Below are positions 25,901 to 40,900 of a stretch of DNA of 64,000 nucleotides, piece after piece (the first letter of the stretch is position 1; each line of letters begins with the position of its first letter). The notes below the pieces were generated by a model. It was not told the DNA's origin, did no database searches, and worked only from the letters and a program-made list of their open reading frames with translations. A program made the translations under genes and the position numbers. Origin of the DNA: Andrena cerasifolii (Eukaryota; Arthropoda; Insecta; Hymenoptera; Andrenidae); contig NC_135119.1 in NCBI RefSeq assembly GCF_050908995.1, positions 18,815,001 to 18,879,000 of the forward strand. Direction: 5' to 3'.

Positions 25901-28900
25901 CTGACCCGGGGATTCCCTTCCAGAACCCCGCGAGTGTCTGCGGCTGAGTCGTGGCTGCTTCGTGACTGGCTCCTCGTCGCTGTCGCTACTGCACCGGTAA
26001 GGCACTACGCTCTGAAACACCGAATCGCCCTATCACTTTATCTGATAATCCTCTCCACCGCGCCAAGCCAGTCAGTAGCGTAGACCGGCCGACGATATCG
26101 GGAATAGGTAAGTCGGCTGCTCTATGTTTGCTCAGGGCACTGTACTGACATGACGGCCGTAGAGAGCAACAGTTGAGGAGTTTGCTTTGGAAGAGGGGAT
26201 TTTGCGTTGGGTGTGGAATTAGGGATGGCTCGAAACGGAGTAGTGAGTTTGTTTTGCGATAGCTTGGGTTTCCCGCGGGTTCGTATGAACACTGACAGGG
26301 GAACATCCCGAAACCGAACATTTAAAAAATTCTGAAACTCTGTGAATATGGAGGGAAGTTTCTACTGAATATAACGCAGTTTTTGTTTGTTGCCCAAATT
26401 CACTCTAAGGGGGTGTAATCAGGGCTTGTATAGGTTTCGAAAATAACTGTTTCAAAGTGTTATATAAAGGTTCTGACTGAAAGAGTTATGAAGAACCTTT
26501 ATTGAGGAATAATCGGTATAAAGAACCTAAATATCAGACTATATAAGTATAAGTTACGGTTCCTATGTAGCTCTATATCTTTTATTTTTTAGGTTCTATA
26601 ACTTTTATTTTTTAGGTTCTATAACTTTTATTTTTTAGGTTCTATAACTTTTATTTTTTAGGGTCTATATAAGTTGCAAAGCGGTTATAGAACCGATTCT
26701 TGTAACCATTGTACAGAATTTTACAGTAAGTTAGGTTAGTCCGAATAAAGGTCCTTCATAATTCTTTCAAGAACCGAAATCTTTATAATAACGGTTTCAA
26801 GCCCTGGGTGTAATTGATCACTGAAAATCCAGTTATTTTCCGAATTTGTGTTATAACTCGTGAATTGTAAAATAATTTTTTTACCAAATGACAGATCTAG
26901 TTAAAAGAAGTAACTTTTGTCTTGAAACTTTTTTTCTATCTCTTACAGTCTGCGAGTTATAACACAAAATCGGAAAATAGCCGAATTTTCAGGAGTTAAT
27001 TTCACCCCCTGCGAGTGAATTTGGGCAGCAAACAAAAATTGCGTTGTAATCCAAAGGAAATCCCCTACATATTCACAAAGTTTCAGAATTCTTTGAATTT
27101 TCGGGTTCGGGATCTTGCCTTGTGAGTGGCGCAAGGTTTTTGGAAATGCCCCTGCAAGTCGGTCAGAAAGTTTTGCTCAACACTATTCCTACCTACCTAT
27201 TCCGGTCAAATGACCGTTTTTAAAATTTCCATTAGAATTTTCTATATACAACGTAATTGAATCGCCTTTAAACTTCGCGACTTTTCCTCAAATATACGTA
27301 TGTACATGATATACTTCTGAAGAAAAGAAACTATATTTTTATACTGTCAAATTGGCTATTATCTTCGTTTTATGTTAAAAAATATAAGTTGTGCTAAAGA
27401 CCGGTCGCGGTAGGAATAGGTATACGTGAAGTGTCGGTAGGAATAGTGTTAACTGGTCCTGAGTAAATATTACGGGCACTTGAACAATAATTTTATATAG
27501 ACGTGGATTGAAACTGTGCGCAGCGTGCAAGTTCCAAATTAAACTAGGATTTTCTGACAGCTGTATTTTATACATCGAGTGAAAGTTTGATTTTTGGTGT
27601 ACAGTAGGAGTAACTTAAATTCTTAAGAGTGCGGGTGTCAATTGTGACTGAATACTATTTCCTTTGTGATAGATATAAGAGATAAATATTATTATGTGGA
27701 AGATTGGTACGTGTCGAGCCGTTCTACAGTGAAAAAGAGATGAAACCTTGCAGTACAATAAACTCACTTCGGTAGCAATAACTTTTTGCCGCCGAGTGCC
27801 GTCGATAGGTTCGTAAACCGAAGCTACGGTGGCAAGAAATTCGGCCTCGACAAAAATTAGAGCGGCGTGTATCCACGGACCGCGAAACGATTTTTACGCG
27901 CCTTTATTCTTATTCTCGGTTCAACTAATTTTACTTTGGCACCGATCCAGCCAACGTTTTTCCCGCGATTTCGTACCAAACGCCGCTTCCTACTTCTATG
28001 TTCTCCGAAAATTCGAGCCCAGCACGTACGCGAGCAGAAAGAGTGACCGAAGAAACTTAGATTTTCAAAATTCACGAAAAAAAAATCAAGAAACATAAAT
28101 GTCTGTATAGCAGGTGCGTTTTTAATGTATCGTCCACAATGTTGAATTGGCCATTTGATTTCTTTTTCGTGAATTTTGAAAATCTAAGTTCAAATTCGTT
28201 ATTAGCAGTCAGCAAACCCCTGGAAATAATTGTTTTCACTTCTTTCACCTCTCATATCTTAGAATCTAATTGTCACCACAACTTGAAAATTTATCGGGAT
28301 TGATGTCTCATCATAAGCTATCATTTTTCACAAAATTCAGTTAAAAAATCGTGGGACCAAAAAGGGGCTTAAAAAGGCCTCATTTTGGGGTCGCTCTTTC
28401 CGCTGGCTACGCGCCTCAAAATATTAAACCACCACAACAGAGAACAAACTTCCAAATCTTTTACACTTTCCATCGCGAATCCATTGAATTTAAACATTTC
28501 GCTAAAGTATTCCTCCGTTCAACTTTCTTCGGTACCAAACCGATCTTCCTACCACGCACGAGTAATCTATGTATCTTAAATTTTGCAACTTTCCTCGATA
28601 CTAAACCAATCTTCCTACCACGCGCGAGCAATCGTTACACCTTTCATCCGCAACTTTCTTCGTCACAAACCGACCTTCCTCCCACACGCTTCGTGATCCT
28701 CCCGAGTCCCTGCATAGCAATTAAATCGGAGTAAAAGCGAATATCGCGAAGCACGCCGCGCCGATCTCCTTGCGCGAGAGATACAAGGATCGAAGGCAAT
28801 AGCTGGTGCTCGTTTAATTGAAGCCCGGGATCGTGAAACCCACGGGATGGGCGACAACTGCTCCGGTTGTCGAAGACAGTGGCGGCCCAAAGCTACGCCA

Positions 28901-31900
28901 CTGGAGGCAGGCGTGGGCAAACGACACAACGTGACTAACGAAAGATGCTCGATGGACGCGGCTGATATGCCCCGGTATATAAGAGTACTCGAGTATATCG
29001 GGCGACGAATAAATGCAAGATTAATGGCCGATTTCACCCGAGCCGCGACTAAATTTAGAAACCACGATTTATACGATTAACTGTATACTTTGAATGGTGA
29101 AATTGTCGAAGCATCGATCTAGCCCGTGCGTTAATTAGACGCGCGGGGAACCCGCGTTCGTTTCTTCTGTCCGGGGTTTCCAGCGGATTAAAATGATCGA
29201 GATAATTGGGGATAACGTGAGCACCGGACGAGGCTTGCGTTAGAAGGTAACGCGGTGGTAAGTTATTGCCACAAACTGTGCTTAGGAGCGAGTACTCGAT
29301 AAGAGTCTACATCGCGCAAATGATCCCGTTTTACGGGTTGATCTTCTTAAGGGGTTAACTTAATTGACGGTCAAAGCCGAGTGAAAGGCGTGGCCGCGAG
29401 TGGAGTCGATAACAATCGCTGCGTTTGCTTAAATCAGTTTAAACAGGGTGGTATCGCTTACGATCATAATCTGTAAGTAACGTGCAAACTTTCTACGACG
29501 CAAAGAACACTTTGGCACACAAAGGAACGATTTTGATGGGATAATTGTTTAGCTACTGGCGTAATGGGGTGTTATGCACTTCTGTCGGAGTCTCAAAGAG
29601 GAATAAAACGAAGCAGAATCAATTACTGCAATTAGTTATCGTCGGATAGCTGTTAAACTAGTTTGGAAGTAAATGCAACATTGAAATCGAGCGTCACCTG
29701 ATACTGGCGCACTGGGACATTTTTAATGATAATATCTTGATAGAACCTTGTTCTGGTTAATGGATAATCTTCAACCTGGGCGAGTAAAATTGTTATAAAT
29801 TTAGTACCTATCAAGAATGTGCGTTTGGATAATCAAGTATCGTTTCGATTTTCTCTGCTTCTGTGTAATAAGAAACTATTGAGATTGGAAATGGGTGTTA
29901 ACTGATAGAAACCCACCACCACAGGTTACCAAAGAGAACTACAAAATTCGTTGCTGAACCGAACCTGTTAAATATATCTCAGCTCTAATCGAGATCTTCC
30001 TTCCTTCATTTAACTCCGTGACACGGCACGATTCTAAATCTTGCTCGATGCGTAATTCAATTTGCGATACTTGCAGAGCAAACACAAACCTTAATGAATC
30101 TCGCGCAGAAAGGAATGAAAATACACGCAGCGGCTTCGGTTAGAAAATAATAATTGGGAGCATGCAGTTGCCTGTCTACTCTCACAAATTCCATCGCGAT
30201 CTTTACTTTTAGCTTCACGTCCCCACCGAATCGCACAGAGGAGAAAAGTATCGATCTAACCCTGCCTCCGTTCGATTCTGCAGCTTCTTTGGGTCATCCT
30301 GCGGAAAAGGGCAATCAACCGTCGACGTGGAAACGGACTCACATGCAGCAAATGTTACTGTCTTCCCGCGTGGAATCGTTGGAACTTTTCGTCCCCGATT
30401 CCTTGAATTGAGCAATAACCTTAATGCGAAATATTGAGTATGAAAGGAAAGCGTGAATGCGCGCGAAGTCCGTTGCAGATTGTGCGACTTCTCGGGCGAA
30501 GAAAACAAATGCACGTTTCGCGAACAATAAACAATAAACCATCTCGCAACCATCAATCAATGGTATTGGCTTCGAGAAATGCGAAGTATCGTAAATCAAT
30601 CAGACAGATTAATCCCTTTGATGTTGGAACTTCGGAGCTTAGCTTATACTGCGTGCAGATGTAATCAATTAGGAGAAATTAAATTAACCCTTTGCACTCT
30701 GAATATTCCTACCACACGGAGTGAAATTCAAACTCCGTAAAATTGGGAGAATTCGTGATTCATAGAATTAAATACAGTCACCCACGAAATTGTTCGTACA
30801 CTGTTTAAAATCGCATAACTTTTTTAAAATTGGTCCAAACCACTCGAGTTTCTTTGACAAACTAAAAGCATTAGTTTACTAGATGACGTGCTACGTCGTT
30901 TTAAAAAAGAATGCAGTTGGACGGGATAGCAAAGAAAATAGCGAAGGTCGTTTTTTCAATTTTTTATCTTAGCCTGAAACTTTTAAAAATCCCGTTTGTA
31001 GATTTAGGTAAGTTGTATACATGCTGAAAATTTCATCAAAATCGGTTAACGTTGCTCTGAGCTACAAACGCTTAAAGATTCCCGAAAAAAATTCCCAAAA
31101 TCAGCGATTTTCGATCGTATTCTGCGATCTTTAAACTTTGTAGCTCAGAGCAACGTTAGCCGATTTTGTTGAAATTTGACGCATGTATATAACTTGCTTC
31201 AATCTACAAACGAGATTTTTGAATTTATATTACAAGCTCAGAAAAAAAGTTTAAAAAACGACCTGTTCTATTTTCTTACGCTATTCCGACCAATTGCAAT
31301 TTTTCAACCGCACATCATCTAGTCAACTAATGCTTCTAGCTTGTAAAAAAAACTCAAGTCGTTTGGACCAATTTTAACAAAGTTACGCGTTTCTAATAAG
31401 CGTGCAAACACTTTCGTAAGAGACTGTAAATAAAGTCTGACACCACTGTACCATATTTTACCCTATTCCATACTCCTGCACCTAATAAGTAAACAATTCA
31501 GCGAAAGATATAAACTACCTCGGCGGGCGAATAATTATAAGCATAAACTGTTTAAAAATCAACAGAATTCACAAACGTTACGCAAAACTAACTACCACAT
31601 TTGCCAGCAATTCGAAAAGCACAAAATTCGACTTAAAACTCACTGTCTCTGCCAAAACTTTCTACTCTCCTCGTTCGTGTCCTATTTACCATAAAGAATA
31701 CGCCCTATTCGAGAACCCTTTCTATTGAATCTTTCACAGAAAACAGCCAGGAACGCATTGAACCGCAGTACTGGAGGAAAAACTTCCTCGAACCCGCCCA
31801 GGAACGTATTCGAACGCACTTATGCAATCATCGCCCTCGAGTTTCTCGGAATGATATCCAGGCCGACGGGCTGGCAAGTTTGAATAAAGTTCAGCACGAT

Positions 31901-34900
31901 CAGCGGGCCAGAACGGTATCGATACGAAGGTGTTGCTCGAAAAGGAAAAGTAAATCACTCACGCGCATGTGGCCGAGGCAATTACGACGGCCCCTGGAAC
32001 CGAGCACCAGTTTTCCGTAAATCGTTTGAACCATCGTCTAAGGCCACTGTCCACTACCTCACTGCCCTGTGCTCCGAGCTCGACTGACACCGATACCGAA
32101 CCTCGACCGAGGATTCGGCGCTTCGGCAACCTGTCGACGTGGGGTGGGCTAGCACCAACCCGATGGTGGGCTACCTGCTCGCAATCTGCCGCACAAAAGG
32201 TATCGTGTCCTTTGGCGGGTACTGGGTGGGGGATAATGAAGGTAAGGGAGCCACTAAGGGGAAATGAAACGAGGTTCGCTGTCTCTTTCAGAAAATTCGC
32301 GCGACTTCCTGGTTAAGGGGGTAGGTTACCCTGAAAATTTTCGGAAATTGGTCTTTGGGATGTTTGCATAATCCGCTAGCTACATCTTTTCTACGTGTTT
32401 TAAGCGCAACCGGGCCGCGAATTTTAAAAATTGAAGGAATCACTGTTTCAGAATCTACGTTTCCCAAAACGGTGAACATAAAATCTCCAAAACCGCTCGA
32501 ACGATTTGAATGAAAATTTACAGGGAGCTGCGGGAAACTATTCTCCTCCATGTACTGCAAGCACAATTTCAATATAAATTCTTTAAAATAAGATAGAAAA
32601 TATTTGTCCTGCAAAAAGGATAAAATCAGAAATATCAACATAAAAATTGTATTAATTTGTTTATCGAAATTTTGCGTCCTGCGCAAGATGGAGACTGTCT
32701 TACAGATTATAAAAATGCCTTTACTTTGTATTTTAGGTAATTCACCTGCCCGGAATCGCGTTCACCATCGAACGGTGCATCGCGTACACGCTCTCACATT
32801 TATATTTACAACTCTTTTTCCTATAAATACATTCACAATTTTATTTTTGCGCGTTAAAGTCAACGAAATGACGCTTCAAAAATTAAAACAGAAATTATCT
32901 CTATATTCATTTATTACTTCAGAATATGCGTTTGAGGAAGGGCCTGATTTAGGCTGTTGAGGGTAACCTACCCCCTTAATGAAGAAATGATAAATACGCA
33001 AGTGCCAACATTGAAAATCGCCAGTAGGTATTTTCTTTTCAACCACAGCGACGTTGGTAGATATATAATTACGACCTCAGCTCTATCTTGAGCCACAAAT
33101 AAATTATTCCAGCGCATACAGTTTTACCACTGTATTGAGCTGGGAATTCCCATCCTTTTCCACTGAAAGAGTAATGATTTTACCAGGCACCACAAGGTTG
33201 AAACTGATAGGGTGATGAAATTTTTAGAATAGAACGTTTAAGAGACTCGGGTCACTGTTATTAATAACGTCACAGGTAATGCGTGTTGCCGGTGAAACGT
33301 TAAGGAATAGACGTGACGCGAGACTGATTAAAAAAAGCGTGCTGAAAACAATCCCGGCACGTCTATTATAATCTCCAAGTCACGAATGTTTTCTAAAGTC
33401 TCGCTTGCTCCGTTCAGCGCGGTATTGCTTGAATAAACTGCGACTGCCGGTGGTGGTTTGACCATGAACTACACCTTGTTCTTCGCTATTTAGAACCTCC
33501 ACTTTCGCCTTTCCTCGCGAGCGTTTCCTCGCGAAAGGAGCGTGTCACTATCCCCGTGTCAGAAGATCAACGAAGACAGATAAACGAGGACTCGTTTGGG
33601 CACTTCGCGCGTTAGGAAAAAAGTCCACCTCCTCGGGCGTTATTCCTTTTTACACCCCTGGAACAGTTTCCGCAAAGTGATCGCAAAGCTAGCGAATTTT
33701 CCACGATCTAGAAGCAAATGAGATAAAAAAATATCTCACCGTCTATTAAAAATCTACGTTCGTTCCACTTCTAGCCGAATCCCTAATAAATTGCCGCTTC
33801 CATTTCAACCACAAGCTGGGAAAACTTTTACCCGATTCGTTACGGAGTAAATTTTTCGCTAACATACTTTTGGTCCGTGGATTCGCATCTGCCGATCGTT
33901 TACGACTGTCATAAACGCAAGGAAGTGCAGGAGAGCATGCGAGAGTAAAATCGATGCAGCGCTGCTCGATTTAGAGGAAGCCGAACGACGCTCCGCGATT
34001 CGCGTGTGGTTCAGAGACTTGATCGGAAAATAATCGTCTACCGTTACAGGTCCGAGGATTCACAGTGCACACGGTCATTACGAATAGTAATCATACCTGA
34101 GCCATCCCGTACCTGGGAGGTTGAAAGGTTCGCCGTGGTTTGTGGCAGGTAGCCCATTGTAATAAAACAAGGTCGACTTTCAGTCTTAACCGATCAATGG
34201 CGAACTATTTAGAAACTGGCGTGCTTAAGCATCATGGCATTGCTTTCTTCAAAGCGCCTTCATTTCCCTCAGGTCGCACGAAGCGAGGATAATGAAGGGA
34301 GAAGGTCGTAAACGCATCCCTTTCGGGCATTGTGGAGTTTCAAACGGCGATTCCCCAGTTTCAAAAGGCAATGAAATCCTGTAGTAAAACTTTGCTCGTG
34401 TGCAGGAACAATACCAGCTATCATATATTTTATGAAGCTCTGTGTAATTATTGGTGCCTATGACGTTCGTAGAATGTCCCCTTTTAAATTAGTAACCCAT
34501 CGCTGACCGGAGTTAATACAAAGAGAGATAAAGTTCGATTTAATATTCCCAAAGCCAACGTTATCTACGCAGCCTCTGCAGTCGCTCTGAAATCTGACAC
34601 ACTTTCCTCAAGAAAGGTTTCCTAAGCAAGCAAGATCGTATCGGCGCAGCTACAAGCCTCCAGACATCTCTATAGGTACAGATATTTAAACAAGTAAATA
34701 ATCTATCGAGGATTACAGCGCAGAAGTCGTAACGCAGAAACCACAGTGGTAGCGATCGTTAGACTTGCAAATAAGTAACCGCGCGAGAGCTAAGCGCTGC
34801 AATTTAATATCTCCGTGTTCCCCTTGGACAGGGAGGTTAAGTATGTAGACTCGTACCACTAGATACGTGCAATTACGCGACCCTACGCGTGGAGTTTCCA

Positions 34901-37900
34901 TTTGCCTCGGAAAAACCGCCACGCGAGACTCGAAAATCCCAGCCCGAGTGCGCTAAACTTTACGACGTCCACGGTAAACCAATGTTCTTTTAAGCTACCC
35001 GCGTCGTAATCCAGCAAAGCACATTTCTCCCCGAGTGTTTATTATATTTCTAGGCTGCCCGTTACGGGGCACGCAAGATGGGACCAGTAATGCCCACCAT
35101 AATAGCTCGTAAAACTTCGAAATCGTACATCTCGGAACCCCCCCAACGAATAATTAAAGCCCGCGCGTTAATGCAGGTACCCATACATCGAGAATTAATT
35201 AGGACGTATTATTATAATTTTCGAGCGGCTCTGATATTAAATCGTGCGTGCCTTCTACGAAATTATCGTTAAAAAAAATTGTCTTCGGCGAAGGTGGTGG
35301 AATGGTATCCACGCCCGTTTGCACGCTCTCCTTCGCGATATGGAACAAATCGTAACGCTGACGGAGAGCTTCGGATGCATATTCATGGCAGTAAGCGAAT
35401 CACTCGGTCAGCTGGCCCCGCAAATCATTCGCGGACACGAAATCATCGGCGCACTCGAAACGCTGGAGGGCGAATTTATCGGCCCGGCAGCTCCGTTTCC
35501 CAGGGAGTATCAGGAGCGGTCACGCGACAAGTCGAACCGTGCGCGTATCATATAAATTATAAAACGATACAGTGAAAACGAACTCGAGTGCGCACCGGTG
35601 TTACGAGATATGGTCTGTTTGCTGTAAACACGTGGCGGGACTTTCACGCGAATCACAAAGCTACACTTTCGCGAATTATTAATGCCCAGGCTGGGGCTGA
35701 CGAAAAGCAAAAGTATCGCAAGGGAATTAGCTCCCCGGGCGTGGATCACGCTTTTTAGATGTTCAACGGGTATCTTCTACCTGTTCGCGTTATCTCACGG
35801 TGAAAATAATGACGTACGGCCGCTGCGCGCGCCAAATCCGACTGACAAGAACGGCTCGCTCATCGCCAGACGCGCACTTTCGATGATATTTTAGCAGTTT
35901 TACGAGGGTCGGTGAAAAAAGTGGCGAGACGCGAGGAAGAAGCTAGAATGTTTTGGTCGTTTCGTGGGAAACGTGATGTTGAAAGTGTGAAGATCGCTTT
36001 GCATATCTTGAAGCATCTTACGCCGCGTTTACGCGTGTTTAATGTCCAACTTGGAATATAATTAACTCACCCGTGAAAAATAATTCTACCAGGTAAATTA
36101 GTAATGCTTGCATCGCGAAAACGGGACTTCTGTTACAGAACTGTGGAGTTGCTACACATTCCCAAAATTAATCCAGGTTTGTTTCAAGTTTTTACGTCCA
36201 CGCTAACTAAATTGATTAGGTGATCTTTGGTTAGCTTCACTTGTATTTTTCGTACAAACGCTCGATAAGTCTAAATGAACATGGCTTGCAGTGAAACTCC
36301 CGCAGAATATTGCGCTCTCATGTGTAAGCAACACGAGTCGTTGGGCACCCCACATACGAAATGAAGTAATTCTCTACGCGATGGCCCCGTGAAACAGAAA
36401 AATGATTACGCACGCGAGTCCCTCGATTTCGAATCAATTAACAGATCGGTGGATAACTTCATTAGTTGCCGATCCAACGCCGCTAATATATCGAACGCGT
36501 CGATTACCTGACGATTAAACTGGAATCAATTAGTCAAATGGCTGGTCGCGCTGAAAGCAAGTTCTGATCACATATAAATTACATATAATTATCATGGTCT
36601 CTCGTACGTCTATTTTGCAACGTGCAAACATTTCGCGGACAGTCACAGTCGTGCCTTCATTTTCTACGAACAGGACCAAAAGGATGATTTTAACTAACAC
36701 GATGTTGAACTACGGCAGGAATTAAAATAAAAGTTATCTTCTTACAGAGTTCATAAACAATATAGCCTCTCAAGCCAGGCGATGATTTTCAATTCAAAGC
36801 AGTCGGGAGATCCGGAAAGAGGCTTCCCATAAATAACCTTCACCCTTCCATCAGTATCCTCCCCACAAAACAAACCATCATCCCTCGGAAAACTTCAGGC
36901 CTACAACCTTCGACTCACGATCGATTATTTATGGGATCATTCTGGTAATCACGCCACAAAATTCGGCAACATTAGGGCTTTTTTTCTCAGTGAATATAAT
37001 GAATAACAATGTAAAACTTTTTTCATTTGTTAAGCTACTTGTAATGTATACGAAACAATTTTTTAAATACAGTTTTAATTGTGTTTTTTCAATGTTATCT
37101 GGAGTTCAAAATCGCGCCTTTGAAAAGAAATAACTCCCTGGCGGGAGTGATTTCAGCTCGCAGACTCATCTGAAACAAAAAAACTAAACTGATTCTTAAT
37201 CGTTATGAGTACCGCTATCACAGGTGCCAGAATTAGCCACGTAAGTAAAAATTTAACAAAATTGCGCGCATTCAAACTTCAAGTTTCGAAATTTTCCATT
37301 CCTGAAGTTTGAATGCGCGCAGTTTTGTTAAATTTTGACTCAAGTGGCTAATTCTGGCACCTGCGATAGCGGTACTCATAAAGATTAAGAATCAGTTTAG
37401 TTTTTTTGTTTCAGATGAGTCTGCGAGCTGAAATCACCCCCGCCGTCTTTTCAAAGACGCGATTTTGAACTCCAGATAACACTGAAAAACACAGTTAAAA
37501 GTGTATTTAAAAAATTGTTCCCTATACATTACAAGTAGCTTAATAAATGAAAAAAAGATTGACATTGTCAATCATTGTATTCACCGAGAAAAAAAACCTG
37601 AATGTTGCCGAATTTTGCGGCGTGATTACCAGAATGACTCCTTAAGTATTAAAACACCCGTTGCATTTGCACAAAATGTGATATTCGGTACAGACTGAAT
37701 ACTCGTCACTGCTTTCAACTGAAAATACCAAGTAAAGTAAAATTCGTTAGACTTCCTCAATACAGCAAGGTTTTTCACAATTATTCTACCCAGAGTAGGT
37801 GTCCTAATATTTATGAACGACGGTGTATGTACTTCTCCTGAGGGACGTGGCGCGAGGCGAAAGCTCCGCCTCGCCATTTCCGGGCAAAGAAAGTGGCGTT

Positions 37901-40900
37901 CTGGTTTTTGAAAGTTTTACTGCCCGCCCGGCTGAATACGGTCGGCCCGACCTGCGGAGGAAGCTGTGAAAAGTCCAAATTCAGGACGCGGAGAGCACGC
38001 TACGCCCCCCGTGTGTCGTGAAAGTTTTAGGCGACTACGTTGCATCTAGCACGGCCTGCCAGGTGAAACCGCGGGACTTTGTGCGCGGGCCTGATTATTA
38101 CTCACGTTAATCGAAGTTTATGCGCGGGATCGCTTTACCGTGCAAACACGGCCAGCCGATACGAATGGCCGTTGCTCGCCCCGGCTGCGTACGGTTCGGC
38201 CCAGAACCGATCTCGGGGGAAAAAGGGGAAAAAGGAAGGCACCGTTGGACACCGCTCGACGGGAACGTGTGCGCGGTGCCCGTTGCCGGATGCAATTCGT
38301 CCCGATAATTAACGATTTCCCTCGGCGGGGCTGACACTTTTTCCTCGATTATAAATTTAGTACATCTCGCCGCCGGGAACGATGTAGTTCACCAGGGACG
38401 AGAAAAACAGGAACAACGCTCCGGTGCTTGTTGTCCGCAGGATACATGGCCTCGCCGACGTCGGATGCTGATTCCTAACCGATACGCAGTCCGTTTCATC
38501 GCTCGCCCGTTCCACATTCAGATCTCTTGCCGTTTTCGAGACATTTCGCGGGAGACAATGCCTCGCGATTGATTTGAATTAGGGATTGCAAACTGGCAAA
38601 TCCGTAAATCGGTTTGAAGCTTTTTTTCACTGATAACGTAGTAGATATCGACGGAGTTATGCGGTACATATATGCGCTACTATTTCTCGCGATCTACCGG
38701 CAAATATCGAGAAATACGTAATTAAATCGATTTACCGGTAAATATCGAGAAATACGTAATTTATCAAATTACCGGTAAAAATTTGGCGATTTACCGGTAA
38801 AAATTGGATGTATAGCAATGTAGCGCATAATTCCGTCGACATCTACTACGTTAACAGTGAAAAAAAACTTCAAACCGATTTACCGGTTTGCAATCCCAGA
38901 TTTGAATTGGAATTTTGGATAGGAAATGGTAACGCAGAGAAGTGACACGCGTAAAAAAGCTCTCAGGTTTCTCTCAATGGGTCACTTCGCTGAAACTTGG
39001 ATACATTGTAATATTTAGTGATGTATAAAAGTATCTCGAAGAATTTTTCCAAATTTTAAAAATTGTAGATCTTACGGCTCTTTGAAATAGGTATAGTGTT
39101 GACGTTTTTTCCCAATAAATTATAACTGTTGAAGTAAGGAACTGATAAAACTGAGCTTTTGGGGTCCTTACAGCGGAGACACAAGGGTGCTTAATAAAAA
39201 TTATTTCACTTTAAAAAAAAAAACATTTTTACCAAGTTTCAGCATAACTCGGGGCTGTACTTCCGAAAGAGACCGGTGGCTGATCGAGATGAAAGTTGGT
39301 GGGTATTTTGAGGGGTGTGGAAAGACCCCAAATATAAAATTTTAGCTTCGGCAATTAATGCGTTCAAAAGATACAGGGGTAATTGTGCATAAAAGGGTAC
39401 ACCACCTTACCGATTTTTTTTAATCACTTTACCACGGTCCCCCCTCTTAACAATATTTCTGTTGACTTATACCGACACAACGCATTCCACTTTCCAACTT
39501 GTCCCAGGTATTAGTATTGTTTGGGGCTGGATTAGTGCGGGGGCGCGAAATGCATAGTAGCGAACCGATGTGAGTTTGGCGATGCTAAAAATCAGACTGT
39601 GGTTAAAAAATTCCAAAAATAAAAAATGGCAGGACGGGAGGGTTCTCGGGTAGGAAGGCCAGCACCAACTTCCAAAAAAAATTTTCAAAAAAGGAAATTA
39701 ACAATAATTTCTTATTAATATTTCCGAAACTAATAAATACCCGAAGCTACAATTTTAGATTTAGGGTCGACACCCCCTCACCACTCCTCCCCCAAACCTC
39801 ATCTCGATCGGCCACCGGTCCCTTTCGAAATAATATCCAAATTCGAAACGTTACTACAAAAGTATCCGATTTCGCGTGCAATGACCCCAATGAGAGATTT
39901 CATTATGAAAGATTGAATCTTGGTTTGTTAGCTCATGAATCTCTACTGAAGATGAGTTATTAGAGATTCTGCTAAATAACATATTTTATTCAACGCCTGA
40001 GGACATCCGATGCCAACTGCAATGGGATACTGGCGTTCGTCTTCACGAAAACGCTGGCGAGAAAGTAAACAGTAATGAATCTCCGCAATATGCAATTCTA
40101 TGGATACGCGGCTGAATGCATGTCACGCGATCGACGAGATTTACCACGCGCTTCCCGGTGTCTAATCGGTGAAATCCGCTGTCGATGATCATCCACGTGT
40201 CACACGAATGGGTTTCGATGAAGGGACGCCTGCACGATGGAAAGCAACGCGCGCGGATCACCGAGCGCGGCCAGATGCGTGCGACTACTCAAAGGCGGAC
40301 GAACCGGGGAAATAAAATGCCGACGATTCGCGCGGCGTGTCGCTGATTTAATTAATTTTTACCAGCCGAGTTCCCGCCGAATGGACTTTCACGCGAATCT
40401 CGGCGGGACGAACGGGCACGAAAAGGAACGCGCTCTCGATCTCTCTGAGTTAATGGCCCCCTCAGAGCGCCGAACGTCAAGAAATCTTTTCAACGGCCGT
40501 GTCTTTGATCGTACAGAAGTTCGGGTGCATGTGTTAATCGGAAAGAAATTCGTAATTTCGACGCCATCGCGGGGTGAAATCACCACGAGGATGACATGAG
40601 CTTTATTATGAAATGCCAGCCTTTCCTTTCGGCCACTGCTTTCCCTTTATAACCGCGATCATTTTGTATTCAAGGGGGGACAACAGTGTTTAAGGGGTCA
40701 TGCTCAGTCAGGCGACCGAAAAAAAGGGTGGTCTTTGGAAATTTTTTACTCAAAAACTGTACCACATTTCTGAAAAAATCTTTTTTCCTTTTAAGGATTA
40801 CATCTAGTACCGTGCATCGTATTTTTTTTATTTAAAAATATTTATTAATAACTAAGTTATTGTTCATCACTCAAAGGTTCTCTAAAAAAAGGCTTCTGCG

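Larger units (their letters stand above)
26285..27128. mobile_element. Palindromic element split by a hAT insertion
   Basis: The left arm has GGGAACATCCCGAAACCGAA and later GTTTGTTGCCCAAATTCACT. The right arm carries their reverse complements, with GGGCAGCAAACAAAAATTGC near 27024 and the last match near 27120. A further inner pair (TTATAACTCGTGAATTG and GCGAGTTATAACACAAAA) closes the hairpin. The hAT element at 26420-26806 interrupts the left arm, so this element is older. Confidence 0.7.
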
